A DNA stretch of 64,000 nucleotides. Source: Candidatus Thermokryptus mobilis. GTDB lineage: Bacteria; Bacteroidota; Ignavibacteria; Kryptoniales; Kryptoniaceae. The stretch lies in assembly GCF_900070205.1 (NCBI RefSeq), contig NZ_FAOO01000002.1, positions 164,311 to 228,310 on the forward strand, given 5' to 3'. Below the pieces are notes generated by a model that saw only the letters and a list, made by a program, of their open reading frames with translations, was not told where the DNA came from and ran no database searches. Of this stretch, positions 28,421-37,144 are shown one piece after another. The stretch's first letter is position 1. Each line of letters begins with the position of its first letter. Position numbers and translations under genes: made by a program.

Positions 28421-29639
28421 AACCCTTCACCACCCCTTTTATTGTTCCATCTGAAAGTTTAATTTTAAACTCATCATTTAAATCCAACTCTTTTTTACTG
28501 TGAACTATCCTGCCATCTTTATAAACTATTGCATAACCCCTCTTCAGAGCAAGTTCAGGATTAACCGATTCAAATCTTTTAAGCCATTGCACAAAATTTT
28601 GCTTCAAAATCTCAAACTTATGTGACATAGCGATATCAAGCGCTCTACTTAAATCATCAACCCTCATCGTGTATTGCCTGAGCCAATCAATCGGTCTATT
28701 AAAGGCATAGCTCTTCACAAGATGTTCAACCTCTCTTTTGCTCATTTTAATCTTATCCATAACAAGTTGATGAATAGTATACCAAATATTTCGGACATTT
28801 TCAAGAACATCATCCCGATTTTTAACCACAAGTTCAGCAGCAGCTGATGGTGTTGGCGCCCTCAAATCCGCAACGAAATCACTTATGCTATAATCAATCT
28901 CGTGACCGACAGCGCTTATTATAGGAATCCTTGATGCAAAAATTGCCCTCGCAACGATTTCTTCATTAAAAGCCCACAAATCCTCAATTGATCCTCCACC
29001 TCTACCGACAATTATCACATCAACTCCACCATAACGGTTAAAATCGTAAATAGCTTGAGCTATCTCCTCAGCTGCCCCCTCACCTTGAACTTTTACAGGA
29101 TAAAGTATAATTTCAACCGCTGGAAAACGACGCGAAATTATGTTTATCATATCCCTTATCGCAGCTCCTGTAGGACTTGTCACTATCCCAATCCTATTTG
29201 GATATTCAGGGATTGGCTTCTTATACTTTCTATCAAACAAACCCTCAGCGGCTAGCTTCTGCTTCAACATCTCAAACTTCATTTGAAGCTCTCCAATTCC
29301 CAATGGCTCAATGAAATCAACTATAATCTTATATTCACCGTTTGGCTCATAAACCTCAACCTTTCCATGGACAAGAACCTTATCACCATCTTTAAACCTG
29401 AAATTCTTCAAATAAATGTCCGCTCTACTCTTCCATAAAGCTGCCTTTATTGAAGCGTTCTCATCCTTTAAAGTGAAATAAACATGTCCCGAGGTGTGAA
29501 TCTTATAATTTGATATCTCGCCCTGAAGCCAAACATCTTGAAACCTTGGCTCAAGTTCAATATGCTTCTTGATCTCATAAGTCAGTTCAGAAACAGTCAA
29601 AATTTTGTCCCTTGATAACAAGGGATAAGCATTAAACAT
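28404..29639 (-). CDS. xseA: Exodeoxyribonuclease VII large subunit
   Basis: 411 residues. An N-terminal OB fold (VWLQGEISNYKIHTSGHVYF, then LKDENASIKAALWKS) is followed by the catalytic domain with GIVTSPTGAAIRDMI, VDVIIVGRGGGSIEDLWAFN and SAVGHEIDYSISDFVAD. The central coiled coil and the C-terminal ALKRGYAIV complete the family pattern. Degrades single-stranded DNA to oligonucleotides with XseB. First gene of the ten-gene run; only about 50 bases separate it from the porB terminator, so any own promoter lies there. Confidence 0.96.
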   Translation of the reverse strand: MFNAYPLLSRDKILTVSELTYEIKKHIELEPRFQDVWLQGEISNYKIHTSGHVYFTLKDENASIKAALWKSRADIYLKNFRFKDGDKVLVHGKVEVYEPNGEYKIIVDFIEPLGIGELQMKFEMLKQKLAAEGLFDRKYKKPIPEYPNRIGIVTSPTGAAIRDMINIISRRFPAVEIILYPVKVQGEGAAEEIAQAIYDFNRYGGVDVIIVGRGGGSIEDLWAFNEEIVARAIFASRIPIISAVGHEIDYSISDFVADLRAPTPSAAAELVVKNRDDVLENVRNIWYTIHQLVMDKIKMSKREVEHLVKSYAFNRPIDWLRQYTMRVDDLSRALDIAMSHKFEILKQNFVQWLKRFESVNPELALKRGYAIVYKDGRIVHSKKELDLNDEFKIKLSDGTIKGVVKGYGEEE

Positions 29640-29693
29640 ACCCTTTGAAGCTGATTATTCTTTTTGAGAAATTTAAACAAAAATTCAAAAAAT

Positions 29694-29725
29694 AAAAAAG
29701 GTCGCCCCATTAAAGGAGCGACCCT
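29694..29725 (-). terminator. Intrinsic terminator after porB
   Basis: On the minus strand GGTCGCTCC, loop, GGGGCGACC followed by TTTTTTA. It separates the por operon from xseA. Confidence 0.8.
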
Positions 29726-29750
29726 TAAGGTGCAATTTATGAGGTGGTCA

Positions 29751-30671
29751 TCATGCGCCAGCAAGTTCAAGAAGACGAGCCCACCTTCTATCAACCTCAG
29801 ATTGTATCTGCTCAACCAAATGCTGATTTTCTGGCTTTAAAAGATGTGAAAATCTACCTTGAACCTTGAGCCACTCAATCACTGGCTTTTTCTCCCGCGG
29901 TCTGTAATTAATTTTGTATTTCCCATTCTCAACCTCATAAAGTGGCCAAACACATGTCTCAACTGCAAGCTTCGCAACCTCAATCCCCTTCTCAGCTGGA
30001 TACCTCCAACCAAGAGTGCAAGGGGCAAGAATATTTATAAATTTCGGTCCCTTTATACTCAACGCTTTCTCAACCTTCATGTTAAGGTCCTTCCAATTGT
30101 GAACCGACGCTTGCGCTACATAAGGTATCCCATGCGCAGCCATTATCTGAGTTAAGTCCTTTGGAAATTGTTTCTTCCCAAATTCAACAACCCCAACAGG
30201 AGTTGTGGCAGTTTGTGCACCAAATGGAGTAGCGCTAGACCTTTGAATTCCAGTGTTCATATATGCTTCATTATTGTAACAAATGTAAAGCACATCATGC
30301 CCTCTTTCAGCCATCCCAGAAAGCGCCTGAAATCCTATATCATAGGTTCCTCCATCTCCACCAAAAGCAATGATTTTTATTTCCTTATCTATTTTCCCCT
30401 TCTTCTTCAAAACCTTATAAGCTGATTCAACGCCACTCATAACAGCTGCCACATTCTCAAACGCAACATGAATATAAGGCACATTCCAAGCAGTGTATGG
30501 GAAAATCGTTGAAACAACTTCCATACAACCAGTCGCAAAACCAACAACACATGGATAATTGACCGATAATGTGACTTGTCTTAAAGCTACCGCTGGAAGA
30601 CATCCAGCGCAAGCTCTGTGCCCTGATGTAAATTTTACCTCACGCTGTGATAACTCTTTTAAGTTCGCCAT
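29751..30671 (-). CDS. porB: Pyruvate:ferredoxin oxidoreductase, beta subunit
   Basis: 306 residues. The TPP-binding subunit, with SGHRACAGCLPAVALRQ (cluster cysteines), FATGCMEVVS, and the TPP/Mg motif AFGGDGGTYDIGFQALSGMA followed by YICYNNEAYMNTGIQRS. PAD-like FNILAPC appears as KFINILAPCTLGWRYP with another cysteine. It oxidatively decarboxylates pyruvate to acetyl-CoA, passing electrons to ferredoxin. Last gene of porGDAB, 13 bases after porA, and followed by a terminator. A related 2-oxoacid (2-ketoisovalerate) specificity is possible. Confidence 0.92.
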   Translation of the reverse strand: MANLKELSQREVKFTSGHRACAGCLPAVALRQVTLSVNYPCVVGFATGCMEVVSTIFPYTAWNVPYIHVAFENVAAVMSGVESAYKVLKKKGKIDKEIKIIAFGGDGGTYDIGFQALSGMAERGHDVLYICYNNEAYMNTGIQRSSATPFGAQTATTPVGVVEFGKKQFPKDLTQIMAAHGIPYVAQASVHNWKDLNMKVEKALSIKGPKFINILAPCTLGWRYPAEKGIEVAKLAVETCVWPLYEVENGKYKINYRPREKKPVIEWLKVQGRFSHLLKPENQHLVEQIQSEVDRRWARLLELAGA

Positions 30672-30684
30672 CTTTAAAAAAACT

Positions 30685-31911
30685 TTAATTTTTAACTTTT
30701 AACCCCTTCACCCTTTCAAAATAATCCTCTTCACCGCGAACTCCGATAAATCTCGGTAATTTTGGAACTTCCCCAGAAATTCTCACCTTATCAAGTTCAA
30801 AGAAAATCTTCTCAATATCACTTGGACTTATATCCCTACCACCAAGCCCATAGATATAATTGACCACAGGAAGATCAGAATACTTCGTCCCTTGCAAGAC
30901 CGACTTAACATCAAGACAGACTGGACCATAAGGAGCGCCAAACGCTATCGCCCTGTCCATAACACCAACAACCGAAGCACCAGAGAGAAACTCAAACACC
31001 TCATCTCTCGGGAAAGGTCTATAAAGCCGAATTTTTAAAGCCCCGACCTTCATACCCTTTAACCTCAAATTATCAACCACATCTTTTATAGTTCCGGCAG
31101 TTGAACCAAGCGATATTAAAACAACATCTGCATCGTCAATCTCATACGGCTCAACATATTGATACCTCCTTCCACTTATTTTATAAAACTCATCCTCAAT
31201 TTCCTTTATAAACCTATAAGCACTCTCCATCGCTTCAGCTTGAGCCCTTTTATGCTCAAAATAATAATCCTGAAGGTCAAGCGGACCAAATGTCACAGGG
31301 TTTTCAACATCAAGAAGCTTATACCTTGGATTATATTCACCGATGAAATTTTTCACAACCTCATCATCAAGGACCTCAACTCTTTCCATAGTATGGCTTA
31401 TGATAAAACCATCCATTGTCACCATAACCGGGAGAAGTATCTCGGGGTGTTCTGCGACCCTTATAGCAATTATCGTGTTGTCATAAGCTTCTTGAGCGTT
31501 TTCAGAGAAAATTTGTATCCACCCGGAATCGCGTGCCCCCATCGTATCCGAATGATCGCAGTGTATGTTTATCGGAGCGCTTAAAGCCCTATTTACAACA
31601 GCCATGACTATCGGCAACCTTAAACCAGCTGCAATGTAAAGAATTTCCCACATCAGAGCAAGACCCTGCGAACTTGTAGCGGTCATAGCCCTCACGCCAG
31701 CTGCACTTGCTCCAACAGTTGCGCTCAAAGCACTATGCTCCGATTCAACTAAAACCAGCTCTGTATCAACAAGCCCGTCCGCAACAAATTCAGCAAACTT
31801 GTGCATCAACTCCGTCTGTGGAGTTATAGGATAAGCTGCAACAACATCAGGGTTTATCTGCCTCATGGCTTCAGCAACCGCTTCATTCCCAGTTAAAGCC
31901 ATAACTTTCAT
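30685..31911 (-). CDS. porA: Pyruvate:ferredoxin oxidoreductase, alpha subunit
   Basis: About 408 residues from the start at 31911 (MKVMALTGNEAVAEA). I chose it because GGAGGG lies 9 bases before that ATG; longer in-frame starts at 31920 or 31950 (overlapping porD) exist. N-terminal half has DVVAAYPITPQTELMHKFAE, typical of the pyrimidine-binding part, then HSALSATVGASAAGVRAMTA. The C-terminal part has DDADVVLISLGSTAGTIKDV. With PorB, PorG and PorD forms the heterotetramer. Located between porD and porB. Confidence 0.92.
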   Translation of the reverse strand: MKVMALTGNEAVAEAMRQINPDVVAAYPITPQTELMHKFAEFVADGLVDTELVLVESEHSALSATVGASAAGVRAMTATSSQGLALMWEILYIAAGLRLPIVMAVVNRALSAPINIHCDHSDTMGARDSGWIQIFSENAQEAYDNTIIAIRVAEHPEILLPVMVTMDGFIISHTMERVEVLDDEVVKNFIGEYNPRYKLLDVENPVTFGPLDLQDYYFEHKRAQAEAMESAYRFIKEIEDEFYKISGRRYQYVEPYEIDDADVVLISLGSTAGTIKDVVDNLRLKGMKVGALKIRLYRPFPRDEVFEFLSGASVVGVMDRAIAFGAPYGPVCLDVKSVLQGTKYSDLPVVNYIYGLGGRDISPSDIEKIFFELDKVRISGEVPKLPRFIGVRGEEDYFERVKGLKVKN

Positions 31912-31936
31912 TTTTTCCATCCCTCCAAATTTTTTA

Positions 31937-32227
31937 TCACTGATGTTCAAGAACCATAGTTATTGCCTTTGCTTTATCCGGACATACTTCGGCACAAATA
32001 CCGCATCCCTTACAATGGTCATAATCAAAACCCACCATTTTCCCGTCACTTACTAAAATTGAATTGTCAGGACAATAAATCCAGCAAATCAAGCAATCAT
32101 TGCACTTTGACCTGTCAAGCACCGGTCTGAACGTCCTCCACGAACCAGTTTTATACTTAACAGCTGAACCCGGCTCAACAACAAGCCCGCCAATCGGAAG
32201 TTCAAACCATTTCTTTAACTCGCTCAT
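31937..32227 (-). CDS. porD: Pyruvate:ferredoxin oxidoreductase, delta (ferredoxin-like) subunit
   Basis: 96 residues. Two [4Fe-4S] motifs, CNDCLICWIYCP and CKGCGICAEVCP, carry electrons from the TPP site to external ferredoxin. The first 40 residues include LVVEPGSAVKYKTGSWR, typical of PorD. Translationally coupled to porG by the ATGA overlap. Confidence 0.93.
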   Translation of the reverse strand: MSELKKWFELPIGGLVVEPGSAVKYKTGSWRTFRPVLDRSKCNDCLICWIYCPDNSILVSDGKMVGFDYDHCKGCGICAEVCPDKAKAITMVLEHQ

Positions 32228-32787
32228 TCCTCCTTTACCTCCTCAAACGCTTTTTTTATCGCTTGAATGTTCCCTTCAATAACTTTTGAACTATACCTTT
32301 TACTGAATTTCTTAGCTATGTTCTTCAAGAGCGTATCAAGGTCAAGAACGCTCGTAACCCTTATCAAAGCCCCAAGCATAACCGTATTCGGTATCGGCTT
32401 CCCTATCGTCTCAAGTGCTATTTTAGTGGCATTTACAGTGTAAATTTTCCTACTCTTTATTCCAAACTTTTCGCGCACCTGTTTCGGGGAAAGCTCAGTG
32501 TTAATTATCAAAACACCATCATCTGGCATCCCTTCCGTGACATCAATCGTCTCAAGAAGCGTTTGATCAAGCACCACAACAACCTGCGGATTTTCAATCC
32601 CACTGCGAACCCTTATTGGCTTATCATCAATCCTCGTGAATCCTTTAACCGGCGCACCCATTCTCTCAGGACCATATTCGGGAAAACCCTGTGCATATTT
32701 CCCTTCCTCAATTGATGTCTCAGCAAAAAGAAGTGAAGCGGTTTTAACACCTTGACCTCCACGACCATGCCATCTTATCTCAATCAT
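32224..32787 (-). CDS. porG: Pyruvate:ferredoxin oxidoreductase, gamma subunit
   Basis: About 187 residues from the ATG at 32787 (MIEIRWHGRGGQGV); an upstream in-frame start at 32832 would add 15 residues that are not conserved. The hallmark is HGRGGQGVKTASLLFAE, then FPEYGPERMGAPVKGFTRID. This subunit binds CoA. First in porG-porD-porA-porB. A TTTGGG before the ATG is a weak ribosome site. Confidence 0.92.
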   Translation of the reverse strand: MIEIRWHGRGGQGVKTASLLFAETSIEEGKYAQGFPEYGPERMGAPVKGFTRIDDKPIRVRSGIENPQVVVVLDQTLLETIDVTEGMPDDGVLIINTELSPKQVREKFGIKSRKIYTVNATKIALETIGKPIPNTVMLGALIRVTSVLDLDTLLKNIAKKFSKRYSSKVIEGNIQAIKKAFEEVKEE

Positions 32788-32937
32788 CCCAAAGAAAAAT
32801 TTAATTTTTACTGCAAAATGTTCTTTAACCAATCATTAAAAATCGTGCCAAACAAAAAAATTAAAAATCAATGGGTTTAAAAACGGAATTTGATTAAATT
32901 TGACACAAAAATTTGAAATGGTCGCAAACTGAAACAA

Positions 32938-35900
32938 TCATTTCTGTAGGGAACGCAAAAGCTCAATATATTTCCTTATCAACGCCTCATAATCCCTGTG
33001 ATAGTTTTCGCGAACTGATTTTAAAAGCTCTTGGAAAATTTTATCCCTCTCCTCTTGAAGGTTAAGCTCGGAAGGGCTTTCTCTGACTATGTTTTGACCC
33101 GGACGGGATTCTCTTCGCTTTTCAAAATCTCTCTCGTGAATTGAACGCTGAGCATCAAGAAGGCGGGAAAGAATTCTATCCTGTTTCCTTATCGTCTCTT
33201 CAGTTAAATTGTTTGATTCAAGATCACTTACGACTTCTTTCATCTCCTCAGCGATTTTATTCAAATCGCCAAGTATCCGTCCCCTATTTCCAGAGATTTC
33301 AGCCTCTTTCATAAGTTCCTGAAGAGATTTCCTTATCAATTCCTGTTGAGCAGCTAACCTTGCCATCTCCGCCTGTTGCTGAAGTGAAAGCTGTTGCATA
33401 AGTTCCTGTGTCGCTTGATTCAAACCAAGCTGTTGCATTGCAAGTTGGTTCAATTGTTGAAGTAAGAACTGCAAACCTCCACCTGCCCCACCTTGCATAA
33501 GCGCTTGCATAGCGTTTCCAAGTTGTATCACAGCCCTGTTAAGCGAGCTCATCGCCTCTGTCTGAAATCTTAAAGCGCTTGAATTATCCCGAGCCGAAAG
33601 CGACTCAACTGATCGGTGCATATTTATCAAAGCTGAACCGATCTCCCTGCCCATATCTGGCGTGATAGCAAATGTCTTCTGCGAAAGCTCAATCAACGAA
33701 TTAGCGACAGAATTTAAACCAGAGAGTAAATCCATCTGCTGTCTGGCAAGATCACGCAACTTTGATGAACCCTGAGCTGAGGTCATCGTCTCCTGCTTAA
33801 CTTCTTCCTGCCCCTTTGAAAGGTTTAAAAGGTCCTGCTGAACCTTCTGCATCTGTGAAATTATCTGGCGCTGTTGATTCTGCATAAGCTGTTGCTGAAG
33901 CGACTGAAGTTCACTTTGCATCTGCATTAAATCCTGAGAAACCTCAAACTGCATCTGCATCGCTACTCCCAAGTCACCCAAAGCCAACCTATCTCCAATT
34001 TTATCAAAACCCTCATCCATTTTCTTATCCCTTAACTCATTCAAAATTTTATTAAGCGAATCAACTGGCATCTCATCCGAAAACTCTTTCATCCTCTCCT
34101 TTATCTCCTCAAGCGACTCCTCAATTTGCCTGATATCATCTTTCAAACTCCTCTGCTCATCGCTTAACTCCTTGAGTTTACCCTTGTCCTCCGGGTTAAC
34201 CTGCGCCGTTTTCTTTCTCAAATCTTCCTGCTTATCTATTGCCTGCTCCACCTGTTTCAAAACCTCACTCAACTTTTGTTCAATCTGAATCCTCCTCAAA
34301 AGATTTAAAGTCCTCTCAATGCTCCTTCTAAAACTCTCCTCCGAAAATTGAAACCTCTCAAGCGCCTGCCTTAACATATCGGGATCAATGTTCTGCAACG
34401 CTTGCTCAAACCTCTTCATCAGCTCCTTTAACTCCGGAATGTCAAGCTGATTGAGCAACTTTTGAAGCTCAAGATACTTTTCAAGCGTCTCGGGCGAGAG
34501 AAGGCGATTTTCCTCCATCTTTTGAACAAGTTCTTGAAGTTTTTGACTTGTCTCCTTTATCCTGTTCCTCAACTCATCATATTTCTTTGCTATATTCTGT
34601 ATCTTCTGCTGTCTTTGCCAATCCCCTTTGATGTTCCCCCTTTTTAAATCTCTGTCAATCTCATCCATCTCTTTTCTCAACTTCTTCGCCATCTCAAAAA
34701 TATCACTCATCTGCTGATAAATCTCACCCTGCATCTGCTCAACCTGAGCTAAAATCTCATACAACGATGGAAATCTAACCGTGTAAATTTCCGTCCTAGC
34801 TGATTTAGGACCGCTAACCATATCATTATCAAAAACTTCAAGGTAATAACTCACAACATCATCCGGCGACAACTCAAGCTCGGACAAATCCCAAACATAA
34901 TGAATCTCTTGTTCCTTTAATCTCTTGTCAAGCGGGATCTCAACATAATTAAACTCTTCCCGTGGTTTAATATATCTTGAAAAACTCAATCTATAAGCAA
35001 GGCGCAACTTTGTAAAGCCAAAGTCATCACCAATTTTTGCATTTACGAGCAAGCTCATATCTCTGCCGATGTCAACACTTCTCTCCGGCTTTAAAATTTC
35101 AATCTTCGGATGTTCATCTGGAATGACATTAATTCTATATTCAACCGGCTGTTCACTTCTTAAACCATCCTTGCTCAAAAGCTCAATGTGATAGTTTGAA
35201 TTTCTCATCAACTTAACCTTACCATTAGCCCTTTCCCCAGAAATTTCCAAAGCAACAGAAGAAGAATCATCATCAAAAACAATTTTTGCGGAGTCTAGGT
35301 CTTTGTTCGCCAAAATTTCAAAATTTGCAACAGTTCCAACTATCGCCGTTATATCGCCAGAATTATCATCAAGATATTGCGGTTCAAACCCGGTATATTC
35401 TGGATAAACAAGCTTGACCTTCAACAACTTGACAATCGGTCTGTCAATGACATCTATCTTAAACTTTTCGCTTTTTATATCCTTAAATCTAACGAAATAC
35501 TCAAGCGAAGCCCTGAGATTTAAAATTTCATTCTCAAACCATCCTCCCCCACTTCTCTTAATTTTTTTAACTTCAAATTCCTTCACCCCAGGTTGAGTCG
35601 TCCAAATTTCAATTTCGCTTGGTTCAATAATCCCTTGTCTCTGTGGCTTGACATAAATCCTAATTTTGACATTTGAACCCTTCGCTACAACAGTATCCCC
35701 GGGCTCAACCCTTATAAAATAATCGGACGGCTTAATAAAATTATAGTTGTAGTTTAAAATCCTAACATAGGAACTTCTAAATCCCGGAGATAAAATTAAA
35801 GCAACCACAAACACAAACAAAAGCGAAACAGATACGCCCAAAATTTTCCTTGAAACAGATGAATCAACATTGTCCCAATCATATCTCAAAACTTCCTTCC

Positions 35901-36315
35901 CAAGCTGGACGAAAGCCGATTCAATCAACTCATCGGAATAATAAGCAGAACGATTAAATCGTTGCTCATAAATTTGAAGTGCATCAAGAAGTTTATCCCC
36001 GACCTGCGGATATTTTCTCCCAACTTCATCAGCAAGCTCAAAATAAGACCTTGACCTTACAATTCCCAAAAACTTTAAAAGAGAGGGCAAAACATAAATT
36101 GAAAAGCTCAAAATCAAAGCACCTACGACAACAAAAAAAATCAAAGCCCTTGTTGGAGAGGCAAAGTAAATCCTCATCTCAAATATCCCAACCACAACGA
36201 GAACAAAGAGAGCAAATAAAACCCAAATTGAAAACCTAAACTTAAAGGTCTCAAATTCAAGCCCTCTCCTCAAACGCTTAAGTTTCTCCTCTATCTGCAA
36301 ATAAATTTCCCTCAT
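32938..36315 (-). CDS. Giant DUF4175-like membrane/coiled-coil protein
   Basis: 1125 residues. Two N-terminal membrane helices (about 27-47 and 55-75) and a third near 158-178 are followed by about 330 residues of beta-rich, extracytoplasmic domains (VKLLKVKLVYPEYTGFEPQY, then IEILKPERSVDIGRDMSLLV). From about residue 510 on, it is almost all alpha-helical coiled coil, very rich in Gln, Met, Leu and Glu (for example LQSLQQQLMQNQQRQIISQM). This matches the DUF4175 family, function unknown. Co-transcribed with the DUF4159 gene 13 bases upstream. The coiled-coil half suggests a long structural or scaffold role. Confidence 0.75.
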   Translation of the reverse strand: MREIYLQIEEKLKRLRRGLEFETFKFRFSIWVLFALFVLVVVGIFEMRIYFASPTRALIFFVVVGALILSFSIYVLPSLLKFLGIVRSRSYFELADEVGRKYPQVGDKLLDALQIYEQRFNRSAYYSDELIESAFVQLGKEVLRYDWDNVDSSVSRKILGVSVSLLFVFVVALILSPGFRSSYVRILNYNYNFIKPSDYFIRVEPGDTVVAKGSNVKIRIYVKPQRQGIIEPSEIEIWTTQPGVKEFEVKKIKRSGGGWFENEILNLRASLEYFVRFKDIKSEKFKIDVIDRPIVKLLKVKLVYPEYTGFEPQYLDDNSGDITAIVGTVANFEILANKDLDSAKIVFDDDSSSVALEISGERANGKVKLMRNSNYHIELLSKDGLRSEQPVEYRINVIPDEHPKIEILKPERSVDIGRDMSLLVNAKIGDDFGFTKLRLAYRLSFSRYIKPREEFNYVEIPLDKRLKEQEIHYVWDLSELELSPDDVVSYYLEVFDNDMVSGPKSARTEIYTVRFPSLYEILAQVEQMQGEIYQQMSDIFEMAKKLRKEMDEIDRDLKRGNIKGDWQRQQKIQNIAKKYDELRNRIKETSQKLQELVQKMEENRLLSPETLEKYLELQKLLNQLDIPELKELMKRFEQALQNIDPDMLRQALERFQFSEESFRRSIERTLNLLRRIQIEQKLSEVLKQVEQAIDKQEDLRKKTAQVNPEDKGKLKELSDEQRSLKDDIRQIEESLEEIKERMKEFSDEMPVDSLNKILNELRDKKMDEGFDKIGDRLALGDLGVAMQMQFEVSQDLMQMQSELQSLQQQLMQNQQRQIISQMQKVQQDLLNLSKGQEEVKQETMTSAQGSSKLRDLARQQMDLLSGLNSVANSLIELSQKTFAITPDMGREIGSALINMHRSVESLSARDNSSALRFQTEAMSSLNRAVIQLGNAMQALMQGGAGGGLQFLLQQLNQLAMQQLGLNQATQELMQQLSLQQQAEMARLAAQQELIRKSLQELMKEAEISGNRGRILGDLNKIAEEMKEVVSDLESNNLTEETIRKQDRILSRLLDAQRSIHERDFEKRRESRPGQNIVRESPSELNLQEERDKIFQELLKSVRENYHRDYEALIRKYIELLRSLQK

Positions 36316-36328
36316 TTTAAACCAGATG

Positions 36329-37030
36329 TTAATTTGTCAAAGCCCAAACAATTATATTCGTTCCAAACCTTAACGCCTCTTGTCTTTTCTCCTCAGGGTC
36401 GTGATGAACCTCGGGATCAGCCCAACCATCGCTTGGATTTGATTCATAAGTGTAAAGCACGACCAATCTACCGTTATGAAAAATTCCAAACGCCTGGGGT
36501 GGCTTGTTATCGTGCTCGTGTGTTTTAGGAACCCCGTTCGGAAAACTAAACCAACAATGAAAAAGTCCATATGAAAAGGGCAACTCAACAAGCTCTTTAT
36601 CCGGAAAAACTTTTTTAATCTCTCTCCTGAACGATTTATCCATACCATAGTCATCATCAGCGTAAAGAAAACCACCATTTTCAAGATATGTTCTTAACCT
36701 TTTTGCTTCATCTTCATTAAAATTTATATTCCCATGACCTGTCATAAAGAGAAAAGGATATGAAAAGATATTATCACTTCCGATATCAACAAACTCATAA
36801 ACCGGGATGACATCAATGTTTGTATTTTCCTGAATGAACTTCAAAAGATTTACCTCTGCGGATGGATCGTTATACCAGTCCCCGCCACCGCGATATTTCA
36901 ACCGCCCAATTTTAAACGAACTTCTCAATTGATATGCCTCTTGCGCCCTTGAGTAATGATTCAACTCAATGAAAGCAACAAACACCGCTATCAAAAAAAT
37001 TGCAAATATATGCAAAATTTTCTCTTTCAT
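36329..37030 (-). CDS. DUF4159 protein with N-terminal signal
   Basis: About 233 residues from the ATG at 37030 (MKEKILHIFAIFLIAVF); a TTG at 37057 is the alternative. A hydrophobic signal or anchor is followed by a single DUF4159 domain: FKIGRLKYRGGGDWYNDP, YPFLFMTGHGNINFNEDE, LRTYLENGGFLYADDDYG and HHDPEEKRQEALRFGTNIIVW. The ThuA/glutamine-amidotransferase-like fold of DUF4159 appears in Bacteroidetes gene groups with MoxR ATPases and von Willebrand proteins; no such genes are next to it here. Exported function is unknown. It leads the two-gene unit with the DUF4175-like gene. Confidence 0.8.
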   Translation of the reverse strand: MKEKILHIFAIFLIAVFVAFIELNHYSRAQEAYQLRSSFKIGRLKYRGGGDWYNDPSAEVNLLKFIQENTNIDVIPVYEFVDIGSDNIFSYPFLFMTGHGNINFNEDEAKRLRTYLENGGFLYADDDYGMDKSFRREIKKVFPDKELVELPFSYGLFHCWFSFPNGVPKTHEHDNKPPQAFGIFHNGRLVVLYTYESNPSDGWADPEVHHDPEEKRQEALRFGTNIIVWALTN

Positions 37031-37092
37031 CGCATGACAAAGCTTTTTTATAGTCAATCATAATTTAGGAAACTCCCACTCAATAATCAAAC

Positions 37093-37120
37093 AAAAAAGC
37101 CCCAGCAATAGGCTGGGGCT
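37093..37120 (-). terminator. Intrinsic terminator after the large sorting-domain gene
   Basis: Minus strand AGCCCCAGC, loop, GCTGGGGCT, followed by TTTTTT. Ends the transcript of the 925-residue protein. Confidence 0.85.
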
Positions 37121-37144
37121 AAAACACCAAACACTTAAAATTGC

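Noticed and set aside
32791..32850. A TGGCACG element upstream of porG resembling the -24 part of a sigma-54 promoter.
   Set aside because: The -12 part should be TTGC at the right distance and is TTAA here; the GC pair is essential.
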